DNA of 64,000 nucleotides from Kalmusia sp. IMI 367209 (Eukaryota; Ascomycota; Dothideomycetes; Pleosporales; Didymosphaeriaceae): assembly GCA_027946365.1 (NCBI GenBank), contig JAPEUQ010000005.1, positions 1,488,001 to 1,552,000 on the forward strand, written 5' to 3'. Shown in pieces: positions 23,471-32,619 of the stretch; the first letter of the stretch is position 1, and every line of letters begins with the position of its first letter. Under the pieces are notes generated by a model. The model was not told where the DNA came from and made no database searches. It saw only the letters and a list, made by a program, of their open reading frames with translations. The position numbers were made by a program, and so were the translations under genes.

Positions 23471-25323
23471 ATGGCCATCGTATCAACGAGCGCTATCGCC
23501 ATCTTCTTTGCGCTTGGCATCCTTTATGTGTTCAATCGATTGAGAAAGCCAAAGCATACACGGCCACTACCCCCAGGACCGAAGGGCATCCCGATGCTTG
23601 GTAACGTAAACGATATGCCCAAGGCTGGGATGCTCGAGTGCCATCACTGGGCGCAGCACAAGGATATATATGGCCCAATCAGTTCTGTTACGGTGCTTGG
23701 TCAGACCTTCGTGATCATCAATGACCCTCAAATTGCTTTTGAGCTGATGAGGGATCGATCTGCTATCCATTCGTCGCGCCCAGGCCAAGCTTTCAGCGGT
23801 GAGATGTACGTGCCTTCACCAAAAGAAACAGTTACAGGGAATGCTTCCATAGGTTGTGCTGACAGTGTATCTAGGGTAGGATGGCGACATGCAACTGGCA
23901 TGAGCCCTTACACAGACACGTGGAAAATTCAGAGGAAGAACACCACCAAGATTACAAGCACTAACGCTTCGATCTCGGTCTTCGATCGTGTGCAAGAGGC
24001 TGAGGCTGTCCATTTTTTACTCGATGTTCTTGACTCCCCAGATAAGCTTTTTGATCACATTCGTAAGGAGGCCGGTAGTGTCATCCTCAAAATCACCTAT
24101 GGATACACCACCGAACCTCGCGGTAGTGATCCGTTCGTTGACTTGGCAGCCAAGACTATGGCTCAGTTTGCGGATGCCACAGTACCCGGGAGATGGATGG
24201 TTGATATCCTGCCATTCTGTATGTCGAGTCATCGGAATAGAGTGCGAAGCTAACAAAGAAAAGTGAGATACCTCCCCGACTGGGTCCCTGGCACAGGCTT
24301 CAAAGAGACTGCTCGGCGCATGGCGATCCAGTTGGCGCAATGTACCAACCAGCCATATGAATTCGTCAAGCAGCAAATGCGAGAAAAGAGACACAAAACC
24401 TCATTTCTTTCTCAGTGCATCGATAGCATCGGAACCGATAGAGAGATGGAGTTCACCCATAAATGGGCTGCACTCGCGTTGTACTTAGGTGGCGCCGATA
24501 CGGTAAGCTTGGATAGGCGCGATGACTATGACTACATGACTGAAAGCTTTATAGACTGTTTCTGCGTTGATGACGTTCTTTCTGGCTATGACCGTCTTCC
24601 CAGAGGTACAGAAAAAGGTACGTAGCTCCGAAGCTTCCCCCTGCCTTACCCGAATGGAGGTTTACATACTCCGCGCCTGATATAGAGAACACTTGCTAAT
24701 GACTACTCTATATCTAGGCGCAACAAGAAATCGATCGCGTAATTGGACGTACCCGCCTCCCCTTGAGCTCAGACCGTGCCTCACTGCCCTACATCCACGC
24801 CTGCATGCTCGAAACCCACCGCTGGCACCAAGTGCTCCCCATGTGCCTCCCTCACATGAGCACAGAAGAAGATGTTTGCCGCGGCTATCGCATCCCCAAA
24901 GGTGCTATACTCCTCGCTAACAACTGGCAATTCACACACGACCCCGCCGTCTACTCTGACCCTATGACATTTCGACCTGAGCGTCATATAGAAACACCCA
25001 AGCACAAGGCTGAGCCCGACCCTAGAAACTTCATCTTTGGGTATGGGCGGAGGATTTGTCCAGGGAAATATGTGGCCGACAATGCGCTGTTCATCACAAT
25101 TGCGCAGAGTTTGGCGGTTTTCAATTTTAAGAAGGTAGTAGAAGATGGGAAGGTAGTGGAGCCAGAGGTGAAGTTTGAGCCGGGTACTATCAGTCATCCG
25201 ATGCTCTTCAGGTGTGACATAAAGCCGAGATCGAAAGAGCATGAGGAACTGATTAGGGCGGCAGAGCAGAAGTATCCGTGGGAGGAGAGCGATGCGAAGG
25301 AATTGGAGAATATAAAGTGGTAG
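23471..25323 (+). CDS. Cytochrome P450 monooxygenase
   Basis: Five exons, 23471..23805, 23875..24218, 24264..24502, 24555..24617 and 24718..25323, give 528 residues. The N terminus is a membrane anchor (MAIVSTSAIAIFFALGILYV) followed by the proline hinge RPLPPGPKGIP. Other P450 landmarks are the I-helix oxygen-binding segment LGGADT, where exon 3 joins exon 4, the K-helix motif ETHR (ExxR), FRPERH, and the haem loop FGYGRRICPG with its Cys ligand near residue 440. The pattern resembles fungal enzymes annotated as O-methylsterigmatocystin oxidoreductase-like, but no polyketide or peptide synthase lies within the window, so the substrate is unknown. Intron 1 (69 nt) is free of stops and divisible by three, so retaining it would add 23 residues without breaking the frame. 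The start at 23471 gives a cleaner anchor than the in-frame Met at 23387. Confidence 0.9.
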
Positions 25324-25962
25324 AAGCAGACTTGGCGCAGTATTTCCCCGTCTATACGTTGTGCCCATGGTACCTTCTTAGGTCGCGAATTGTACGAAAA
25401 TGAATGACTCAAGCATGCCTTTTGAACCACAAAGCAGGAGACGAGCTGCTGCTATTCTGTCGTTTACTGTTTTATTTCGGCTACCTAAACCTTCCACTGC
25501 ACATTTAGTACAACGATAAATGACTCAATTACATCGAAAAGGTGTTTTGCCCTGTTATGATATAAAGTCGTTAGCATGGTATTTGAAAAAATGTTTTATT
25601 AATTTAGCATCGCCGCAGTAACGAGCTTACGCCGTTTATTATCTACAAGTTTTATCAGATTTCTAAGAAGTAACAATTCTCCTTCGAAAACCTAGCTAAG
25701 AGATGCAACACCGGAATGCCGTCATGTGAAACGGACCGGATCGCACCTCGTATATACTTTAAAGGTTTCTATAAACAATAAACCAAGTCAATAGAACGTC
25801 TCAAGCAGCTTACAAGCCCTCAATCTAATATGCAGTCAGTGAAGCTCTCGATGTCCTGTGCAGATCCAAACCCACCACGCCAGACGCGAGGATCAGGACA
25901 AAAATAGCTCAGCGATTGAGCCATATGTTTAATCTGGTGTGTCTTTCCTACTCCCACCATCA
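25324..25962. other. Intergenic, AT-rich
   Basis: AT-rich with runs and no coding evidence. The sequence around 25440-25700 could be old repeat material, but no element ends are visible. Confidence 0.5.
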
Positions 25963-26357
25963 CTAACAGAAAGACTGTGCTAGGTAACCACAACCCTTGA
26001 ACACACGACCATACGTACCACCATACCAGGTTATATCGCCTGAGCAGTCCTTCCCTGTAGCGCTGCAAGTTAGCATGTTTCTTCATACGCCCAGATGATA
26101 CAAGATGGACAGAAGCGAATCTCAACAGCATCAGCAGGTGTGCCTACGTAGCTCCGGCCGCTCCGTATGCTTATTCCACAACACGTTGGTGCATTGCTTC
26201 TCTGCGGTCATCCAGCTCTGGAATCAGGTCTCGTGGCTCATGTAAAGGCCGCAAAAATTGGGACAGCTTCACTCCATTCCGATCCTGGGGCGGGAAGGGC
26301 GAGCGCATTGGACGGGAGGAGGAACAGGGGGGTCGTGATGAGGATGCAGAGCCTCAT
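25963..26357 (-). CDS. Possible small secreted Cys-rich protein, diverged paralogue (provisional model)
   Basis: Provisional exons 26357..26265, 26201..26102 and 26054..25963 give 94 residues. A strong signal peptide is visible (MRLCILITTPLFLLPSNALA), and the C terminus reads KDCSGDITWYGGTYGRVFKGC and ends in Cys. The mature part would hold six cysteines (38, 39, 62, 68, 86, 94). It resembles the next gene (27102-27477): both have a CG[VI] element, a Cys followed by a W[VY]GGTYxR[VI] motif, and a terminal Cys. Weak points: the first donor (GTCCCA) is poor, and the second intron can be drawn more than one way. A reading with CPSC-IIW kept in the exon aligns even better with the paralogue but leaves the frame one base off. 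The locus may therefore be a live gene with unusual splicing or a decaying copy. No known family recognised. Confidence 0.4.
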
Positions 26358-27101
26358 GATCGCTTGTAGGATGTAGTTAGAGGTGATGTTGTAGAAACAG
26401 AAGCTCTTAGTGGTAATTAAAGAGATTGAGGCCAGATCAAAATTAAGAAGGTTAGGTGAGCGATGACGAGGTAGATGCGTGGTGGGCTGTGCCGACTGTA
26501 CCATTTGATGTCAGTCACACGGGACTGGGGCCTAATCAAACTCAGGTGTCACAGCGACAACGTACATCTGAGGGGTCTTTGAGGCTATGCTGAATCTCTG
26601 ATGTGAAAAAAGTCTATTTCTGGTGTTGGTGAAGGACAACAATGCAACAATTTGCGAAACCGTGCATTTACATGCGTTGATCTCTTAGAGATCCCGGCTT
26701 CCTTCTCTTAATTAGGTGTTAAAGTGGTCACAGAGCTGACATCATATGAAAGAGGTTGTGAGAGCATCTTCTGCTCAGGCACAAACATACAGGATGCATT
26801 CGGCCCTAGAAGGGTCCCACCAGCACCGGTCGGTGACTAAATTAGCACAAATGAATGCCGTGTAATGTTTCGAGCCATGTTGTCCCCCCTGTCATGTTTT
26901 GATTTGGTCTTCGAGAACGTAGGTTACCCTGGGGTATAAAGCGTAGCAGGGAGGACGTATTTTTCCTCAGACGTGACCAGACATTGAAGGAGGCATCTGA
27001 AATACCAATAAAATGACTTCAAGGGAACTTCAGCTTGCAGAAGTAACTGCGAGGCTTGATATCGCCGTATAGGTAGTCGCCAGAGCGACCTTGCGAAAGG
27101 A
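26358..27101. other. Intergenic
   Basis: Separates the two putative paralogous small secreted genes. No gene or repeat ends seen. Confidence 0.5.
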
Positions 27102-27477
27102 TCAGCACTTCCCGTATGACCGTATGCGATGGTACGTACCACCAACCCAAAGAACAGCTCCTTCGCAGTATTTGTTCCTGACACGGTGTCAAAAATTGGT
27201 CTCTTGTTCCAACTGTGCCCTGCACTCACTCGAGAAAGAGGCAAATGCCGCATTTGTCCATGCGAGTGCCCTTGGGTTGGAAAGCTAGGTTCTGGCAGAA
27301 CTCGCGCGTATAGAAGCTGCCAGTCTCTGTGTCACTCCAGTAGACTCCGCAATACTCGTCAGTAGTGGAGTTTCCAGAGGATCGAAATTGAAGGCCGGTA
27401 ATGGGAGAGGGCACCTGTAAGAGGGCAAGCGCGCTCACTACGAGAGTGAGGATGGTGAGGACAGCGAGGACATGCAT
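27102..27477 (-). CDS. Small secreted six-cysteine protein, candidate effector (107 aa)
   Basis: Two minus-strand exons, 27477..27230 and 27177..27102, flank a 52-nt intron with a GTGAGT donor and GTCAG acceptor; splicing through a Glu codon extends the product by 24 residues to a terminal Cys and TGA. The signal peptide is clear (MHVLAVLTILTLVVSALA). The mature protein of about 89 residues has six cysteines (43, 61, 76, 79, 87, 107), an even number as expected for disulfides, one N-glycosylation sequon (NST at 36) and the motif LWVGGTYHRI shared with the neighbour at 25963-26357. No enzymatic domain is visible. Size, secretion signal, cysteine content and isolation in an AT-rich gene-poor stretch are typical of fungal effectors, but that role is inference. 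I do not recognise a published family. Confidence 0.7.
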
Positions 27478-28027
27478 GTTGAATTGTAGTTGTATTCCGT
27501 CAGACCTAGGACAAAGATATAAAGTTTGTTCACAATTTCTCGACCACGAAGGTGTCGAAGGTGTTGTGAGGCGCAATCAAGATCAGGTATGAATGCTTTA
27601 ACCTCATAGAAGGCCGGCCACCGCACTTGGAGCTCTTCTGCTTGCTATAAATTCAAAATTAGATTAATGAGTCCCATAAAGCAAACGGTAGCAGAATTTG
27701 ATATGATCATTGCTCGCACCAACAGTCAATATGTGGTCGCGGTCCCTGAAATTGCAACAAGCGTTTGCTTTGCGCTAAACGAAAGTTCACCTTCACCGCA
27801 GGATTCACCGCATATCGGTGCTTCCAGTCCAGCCAATGACGTAACCTAAACCAGCCGCTTTTTGTTGTCTAAGAGATTGCGTGTTCACGTGTCCCGCTCT
27901 CTACTACTTAACCTGCTTCTTTCCCCTGCCGTCTTTCATCCTACTCTCTCTTCTGCCTGCCCTCCTTCGCTAGAGCTCTATACATCTCCCCGACCTACGA
28001 ATCCCATTACTTCCTTTCGCCAGCAAG
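27478..28027. other. Intergenic, divergent promoter region
   Basis: A TATA-like tract (gatataaag, 27512-27520) lies upstream of the minus-strand secreted protein. The last 120 bases before 28028 are CT-rich, as in many fungal core promoters. No gene seen. Confidence 0.5.
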
Positions 28028-28700
28028 ATGCCTACTGACATCTGGCCTCACGACCCAAAGGGCCAGACGGCGAGCCTCGCCCTCACTCCCGAGCTCTGTA
28101 AGCCCTCCGAGTCGCTTCTACCTACTCACCAAGAATGACGCTGATTTTTCATTACAGGCGGATCCTTCAACATCAATGGCACTTGGACCAATGATAACGG
28201 CGGCTCCTGCACCTCTAAGGCTTTGAACTTTGCCGACTTCATCACTGCTGATGTTTGCCATAAGGCTGGCGGCGCGTTCTCCGGCAATGTCTGCACTGTT
28301 GTCATGACTTCCGATATCTGTAAGTGCGATTAAATGCCTTTGATCCATGGCAGTCCGCTAATCGTTGATCCTAGGCACCAAACAATTCGGCGGCACCTGG
28401 AGCGACAATGACGGCTGCAAGACGAGCGTCAACACATATCACGGCAAGGCCGCCGGCTCTATGGGTATATCCGTCAATGTGCGTCGCTCTGCTGAGCCGT
28501 CCGCTCCGCATTGGGTGGCCTACCTCCCGGAGATGCTCGCTTTGATCCTCATCGGCATTGCCTGCGCCTTCGGTATCTTCAAGTTCGCCCAGGCCGTCCA
28601 GCGTCGTAAGGTCAAGAGCATTGCTGCTGCACACCAGCTCGGCGAGAAGGAGTGCCAAGAGCGCTACGTCGACTGCGTTCACCATGGTGTTGGAGCTTAG
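28028..28700 (+). CDS. Single-pass membrane protein with duplicated Cys/GTW module (185 aa)
   Basis: Three exons, 28028..28097, 28158..28319 and 28375..28700. Both introns (60 and 55 nt, GTAAGC and GTAAGT donors) are phase 1 and split a TGC codon in the same way, after Cys24 and Cys78 codon position one. Immediately after each split comes a related segment: CGSFNINGTWTNDNGGSC and CTKQFGGTWSDNDGC. Exons 2 and 3 therefore begin with copies of one module, which suggests exon duplication. After a short Ser-rich stretch there is one transmembrane helix at about 126-148 (ending LIGIACAFGIFKFA), then a basic stop-transfer RRKVK and a short tail. There is no classical N-terminal signal peptide, so the Cys-rich part would have to be exported by the single anchor. 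Nine cysteines in all. I do not recognise the family. Confidence 0.75.
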
Positions 28701-29626
28701 AGTCCCGGCGTTGCTACGTCAGCTAGTGGTCATTTATCATGTACCCTCACACGGCACTGTGTGTTTCTGGTTTGGCGTCGGGGAGCAAGCACTTCAGCGG
28801 GATATCTTAAGGTGAGGATGTTAACTTCCATGATTCGGATATGATTTCCATTTCGGTCTGTGGTCTGATTGTTAAGGCATGAAGTTCAAAGACATCGGAG
28901 CCTATGGGGTAAGGTCTAAATCACACTACGGAAGTAATTGATTCAATTATAATACAATCCGAAAACATTTCCCTGCCTTGTTCTTGTGAAGCCCAACATA
29001 TGTGGGAGACGTACCTACAGTAGGCCTACTGAATCATGTTCTAATCAAATAATTCTTTAGTATTGTGAGTAGGGTAGGATTGGCTTTCGAATTGCGATTA
29101 TTGTTCATCGCAGAAGCAAGCAAGCATACTTGGGAAACTGGTGCAAAGGGCTAGGTGAACATGAGTGTGAATAATTCTGCTTCAATGAGATGTGCTTCAA
29201 CAAGTATAGCCCGCAAGAATGTCATAAAGGATGTCGTCGGCATGATCTGCCAATGCCCTGCCCCCGAGCCAACGAAGACCTTGACTCCCACACGCGTCGA
29301 CCCTTGCCCAGCCGATGAACCGTACAGCTGTGGTTGCTGCTCATCGTAACAACAAGCGTGTCTTTCAAAGTAATGCGAAATACGAACTCGAAAGAATGCT
29401 TCAACTACTGCTTCAACGAAATGTGATTGAATAGCTAGAGTCTGCAAGAAGGTTACCAGGATGGTCGCTGTCATGATACAAAGTGTCCTGACGAGGCTAG
29501 AGGCCCGTCCAGGCTGTTACTAGTGACGACTGTCGGCGTCAGGTGCTTTAGAGCATCTGATGGGAGAACCATTTTTATTAACATTATACAATTGACTTAT
29601 ATAGGTAGCTACGCCGAACTTTTGGC
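28701..29626. other. Intergenic with a diverged direct repeat
   Basis: Contains the 70-bp repeat pair at 29177 and 29408 (listed separately) and a 64-codon Cys-containing plus-strand frame ending at 29349 without a signal peptide. No gene can be supported. Confidence 0.5.
29177..29477. repeat. Pair of 70-bp diverged direct repeats (29177-29246 and 29408-29477)
   Basis: The two segments start ctgcttcaa and end catgat, are the same length without gaps, and match at 49 of 70 positions by hand count. One frame of the first copy reads CFNEMCFNK..ECHKGC; the second copy begins CFNEM and then hits a stop. They may be remnants of a small Cys-rich coding repeat. Confidence 0.6.
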
Positions 29627-32230
29627 TCACCATCTCTCCTTCCTCTCTCTCGCCCAATCGCGATCACTATGCCCATGAAACTCCGTTAGGTACTTCCCAA
29701 AGTCATTCGCCGTTCTTATCGCAAGTTGCAAATGCTCCCAAGCCATCTTTTTGCCCTCGTGAGACGCCAGCTGCCTTGCAGTCGACAATGCGTTCCTAAT
29801 CTCACGTCCGTTGAGCTTGTGGTTCGCCAGTTCATCAAGCCTGTTTCGAATGTCTTCCACATTTTCACCTTCCTCGGTATCTTCTAAGCGTCCGAGGAAG
29901 TTTGACCAGATTTGCTTTCGAGAGCGCGGTTTCAGATCCTCGTAGTGTAGCGCGATATGGATTCGCGAGCGAAACGCCTCGTCAAACGTACCGACGCGGT
30001 TCGAGGTGAGAATCAAGATGCCTTCGTAGTATTCAAGCATGCGGAGGAAGACTGAAACAAGACTGTTCCTTTGAAGATCGGTCAAAGTGCGCTCTTCTAG
30101 GAATACGTCCGCTTCATCAAGTAGGAGCACACAATTCCAGCGCTGTCCAAGCTCAAATACCAGCTGTAGGTACTGCTCAACCTTCTCTGGGTCAGTACCA
30201 ATGTCTCCACATGTGATGGGATAAAGTGGCATCTCCGCGATCTCCGCAACCGATTCAGCAGTCAGGGTCTTTCCCGTCCCAGGGGAGCCATGAAAAAGCA
30301 TGATTAAACCGTTGCCTTTGCCAGAGATGATGTCAAAGCCTGCACGCAGTCTTTGCTGTTCTCGCTTCATTTTTATCGAAGAGGCTCGAACTGTGACCAT
30401 GGCTCTCACAAGACGTTTGGTCTCCTCAGAGAGAACCAAATCCTCGAAAGGCTGCTTGTTCCAGCGTATGGGGGTAATCTTCGAAACGGGAAGAGGAATC
30501 CACTCCTTTTCAAGAAAATCATACCCAGGTATTTTATTAGGCATAATGAGATATTCGTCTTCAGTGGGCTCGGCTTCGAAGTCCATGCCTAACCTCCATG
30601 GGTCTGTCCGCTTGTTTCGAGTTTTGAACTCGCTTACGGCCTTCCAACCACTATTTCCTGAGTGAAGCGTGCTGTAAGTCATTTGATCGATCATGTACCT
30701 TCCTTCCTTGGTATGATCGCTCCCAGTGCAGTAGACAAAGTTAGGTCGGCGGAGACCCCAAGACTTTCTCCCACGCGCGCGCAAAATATCAACAGACTCT
30801 TTACTTAGAAGGGAAAACGGGTAAACTCCTAATTTTTCGAGTGAAAAAGGTTCATTTTCGTCTTCCACAGGGGCAATAAAACCGAAAGGTATCGAAGTTC
30901 TTGTGCACTCATCCGAAGTGAATTTCCAGCACCAACAAGTCAGTGTCATGTAAGATCCGGTCACGTCGGGCCAATCCTGGACAACGTAAATGTCTCCAGC
31001 TCCATCTCTGTTATCTCCAAACTTTTTCCGTGAAAGTACTACTAGTTGGTTTGGCCAAGAAATCTTGTCTAAATGACGAATCGTAAGCTTTTTCTCAGAC
31101 ATTAAAGCTTCTGCCTGAGAATATTCATGCCCGTAATTAGTGTTGATGTATCGAATGACGGCTCTAATTTCCGCCTGTAGTGTAGAATTGACTGATTGGG
31201 AGTAATTTTGAAGGAGTTCCCGATGATAGTAAAGAAGTTGGTACGGGGCACGCATCTCAAGAGACGCATCCTTCATGAACTTTTCGAGTGGGCATGTTGA
31301 CACCCTTTGAATTGCTTGCCGAAGATCGTCCTCTAGTATTAGCATGGTTTCGTCCCGCCCGCTTTTCGAACGGGACAGTCCCAGGCCCTGGCATTGGCGA
31401 TTCTTTATTATGACAAACGAAGGCTGCTGAAAATTACGCACATAATTCTGCAGATGGTATATAGGCCTTTTTCCTGCCAAGTGTGACGATCGACGGCTGT
31501 CTGTCAAGATAGCCGTCAAGGGATCGTCTTCATAGAGGAATGTCTCGTGGTGTCGTGACTTACTCCCCTCCCGCGGGCAGTCGATGCGGTAAATGGTGGG
31601 GAATGTAAGGTAATCCGTTGCCGGACGTCCTCCAGCATCTTGGCCATGATATGTGTCCGCAGTTTCGTCCGTAATGGCGTTCCAATGTTCCAAGGCCGAA
31701 ATCGATTGTCTTCGGCATATAAAGCGAGTTTTGAAGTTGTGTTTTCGGCTCGCTAGTGTGAGATCGCGGTCGTGAGTCGCTGGGCTTCGACGAGAAGCCT
31801 GCTGGGCCGAAGGGGGATCTACATTTTCGGAAACATCAGCGACTGGAACAAAGAAGTTATTCGCGATAACGCTGGCGTAATAGTCGCCTCGAGCCTTGTG
31901 GAAGATAATTTCCCCAGGGTGAAACAAACCTATGCTCACATCCTGGCTCTCGTGTACCGATAGCTCATGCTCTTCGACGTCTGGAGACGAGGAACGTGAT
32001 TCTCGGCGAGTATAATCGGGGACCTTATCAGTCGGCCCGCTGAGTCTCTCTTCGTCGTCAGTTGGGTTTGTCGGGCCGGGTCTCTTCGCGCGTGCAGGTG
32101 GCCCTAGCTCTGATTTCCGTTTGCCAAGGATGCTCTCCATACCCATGCCGCTCGGAAACACGAAAAAACCCGCTTTGTCACGAGAAATCGAGGATGGGGT
32201 CGATTTGGCGGGCTGTTCATTGTCGGACAT
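29627..32230 (-). CDS. AAA ATPase of the fungal DUF7025 type (867 aa)
   Basis: A single uninterrupted frame of 867 residues starting at 32230. Residues 1-150 are polar and disordered. Residues about 170-600 look like the large N-terminal region often labelled DUF7025 in fungal AAA proteins (segments such as FIAPVEDENEPFSLEKL and LIMPNKIPGYDFLEKEW). The AAA module follows: Walker A GSPGTGKT near 648, Walker B VLLLDEADVF near 705, sensor-1 region ILTSNRVGTFDEAFRSRI, and a C-terminal lid. The SRIH segment supplies the expected arginine fingers. There is no targeting peptide or membrane segment. Cellular role of this expanded fungal family is largely unknown; members vary in number between strains. 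It stands next to other accessory-type genes (32620, 35465). Confidence 0.88.
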   Translation of the reverse strand: MSDNEQPAKSTPSSISRDKAGFFVFPSGMGMESILGKRKSELGPPARAKRPGPTNPTDDEERLSGPTDKVPDYTRRESRSSSPDVEEHELSVHESQDVSIGLFHPGEIIFHKARGDYYASVIANNFFVPVADVSENVDPPSAQQASRRSPATHDRDLTLASRKHNFKTRFICRRQSISALEHWNAITDETADTYHGQDAGGRPATDYLTFPTIYRIDCPREGSKSRHHETFLYEDDPLTAILTDSRRSSHLAGKRPIYHLQNYVRNFQQPSFVIIKNRQCQGLGLSRSKSGRDETMLILEDDLRQAIQRVSTCPLEKFMKDASLEMRAPYQLLYYHRELLQNYSQSVNSTLQAEIRAVIRYINTNYGHEYSQAEALMSEKKLTIRHLDKISWPNQLVVLSRKKFGDNRDGAGDIYVVQDWPDVTGSYMTLTCWCWKFTSDECTRTSIPFGFIAPVEDENEPFSLEKLGVYPFSLLSKESVDILRARGRKSWGLRRPNFVYCTGSDHTKEGRYMIDQMTYSTLHSGNSGWKAVSEFKTRNKRTDPWRLGMDFEAEPTEDEYLIMPNKIPGYDFLEKEWIPLPVSKITPIRWNKQPFEDLVLSEETKRLVRAMVTVRASSIKMKREQQRLRAGFDIISGKGNGLIMLFHGSPGTGKTLTAESVAEIAEMPLYPITCGDIGTDPEKVEQYLQLVFELGQRWNCVLLLDEADVFLEERTLTDLQRNSLVSVFLRMLEYYEGILILTSNRVGTFDEAFRSRIHIALHYEDLKPRSRKQIWSNFLGRLEDTEEGENVEDIRNRLDELANHKLNGREIRNALSTARQLASHEGKKMAWEHLQLAIRTANDFGKYLTEFHGHSDRDWARERKERW

Positions 32231-32619
32231 CTTTGCTTTTTTGTGAATATCAGAGAGGCTTTCTCAGGTCACTCTCAGCCTGGTCTGGTTGTGTGGGGTC
32301 ATTCAGGCTCGTGACCTGATCCTGCATGGACGAATACGATAAGCTGTGTAGCCGCCTGCTATGCTAAGCGGCTGCCTCAGCTCAGCCCCATGCTTGTCTT
32401 ACATTTGTCTTGTGCTTTCCTGCTTTTAACAAAAAGCAACTGGTCGTCAGATGGTAGTCTTTTGCTTCGATGATGCCTTTAAAATCTGATAATGGCGACA
32501 CAACATCCGACGAGCTTTGCTTTCCATAGTAGTTTGTCGGTCCCAGAAACACTCCAACAAGCGCAAGGCTGGTACAGCAGATTTTCTCTTACAAGGTTCG
32601 TCTCTTGATTTAACCAAGT
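32231..32619. other. Divergent promoter between AAA ATPase and DUF7708-type gene
   Basis: 389 bp between two start codons on opposite strands. No gene; no strong TATA box seen. Confidence 0.55.

Noticed and set aside
29155..29349. 64-codon Cys-containing frame ending SCGCCSS
   Set aside because: No signal peptide or upstream exon could be found; retained only as part of the repeat observation.
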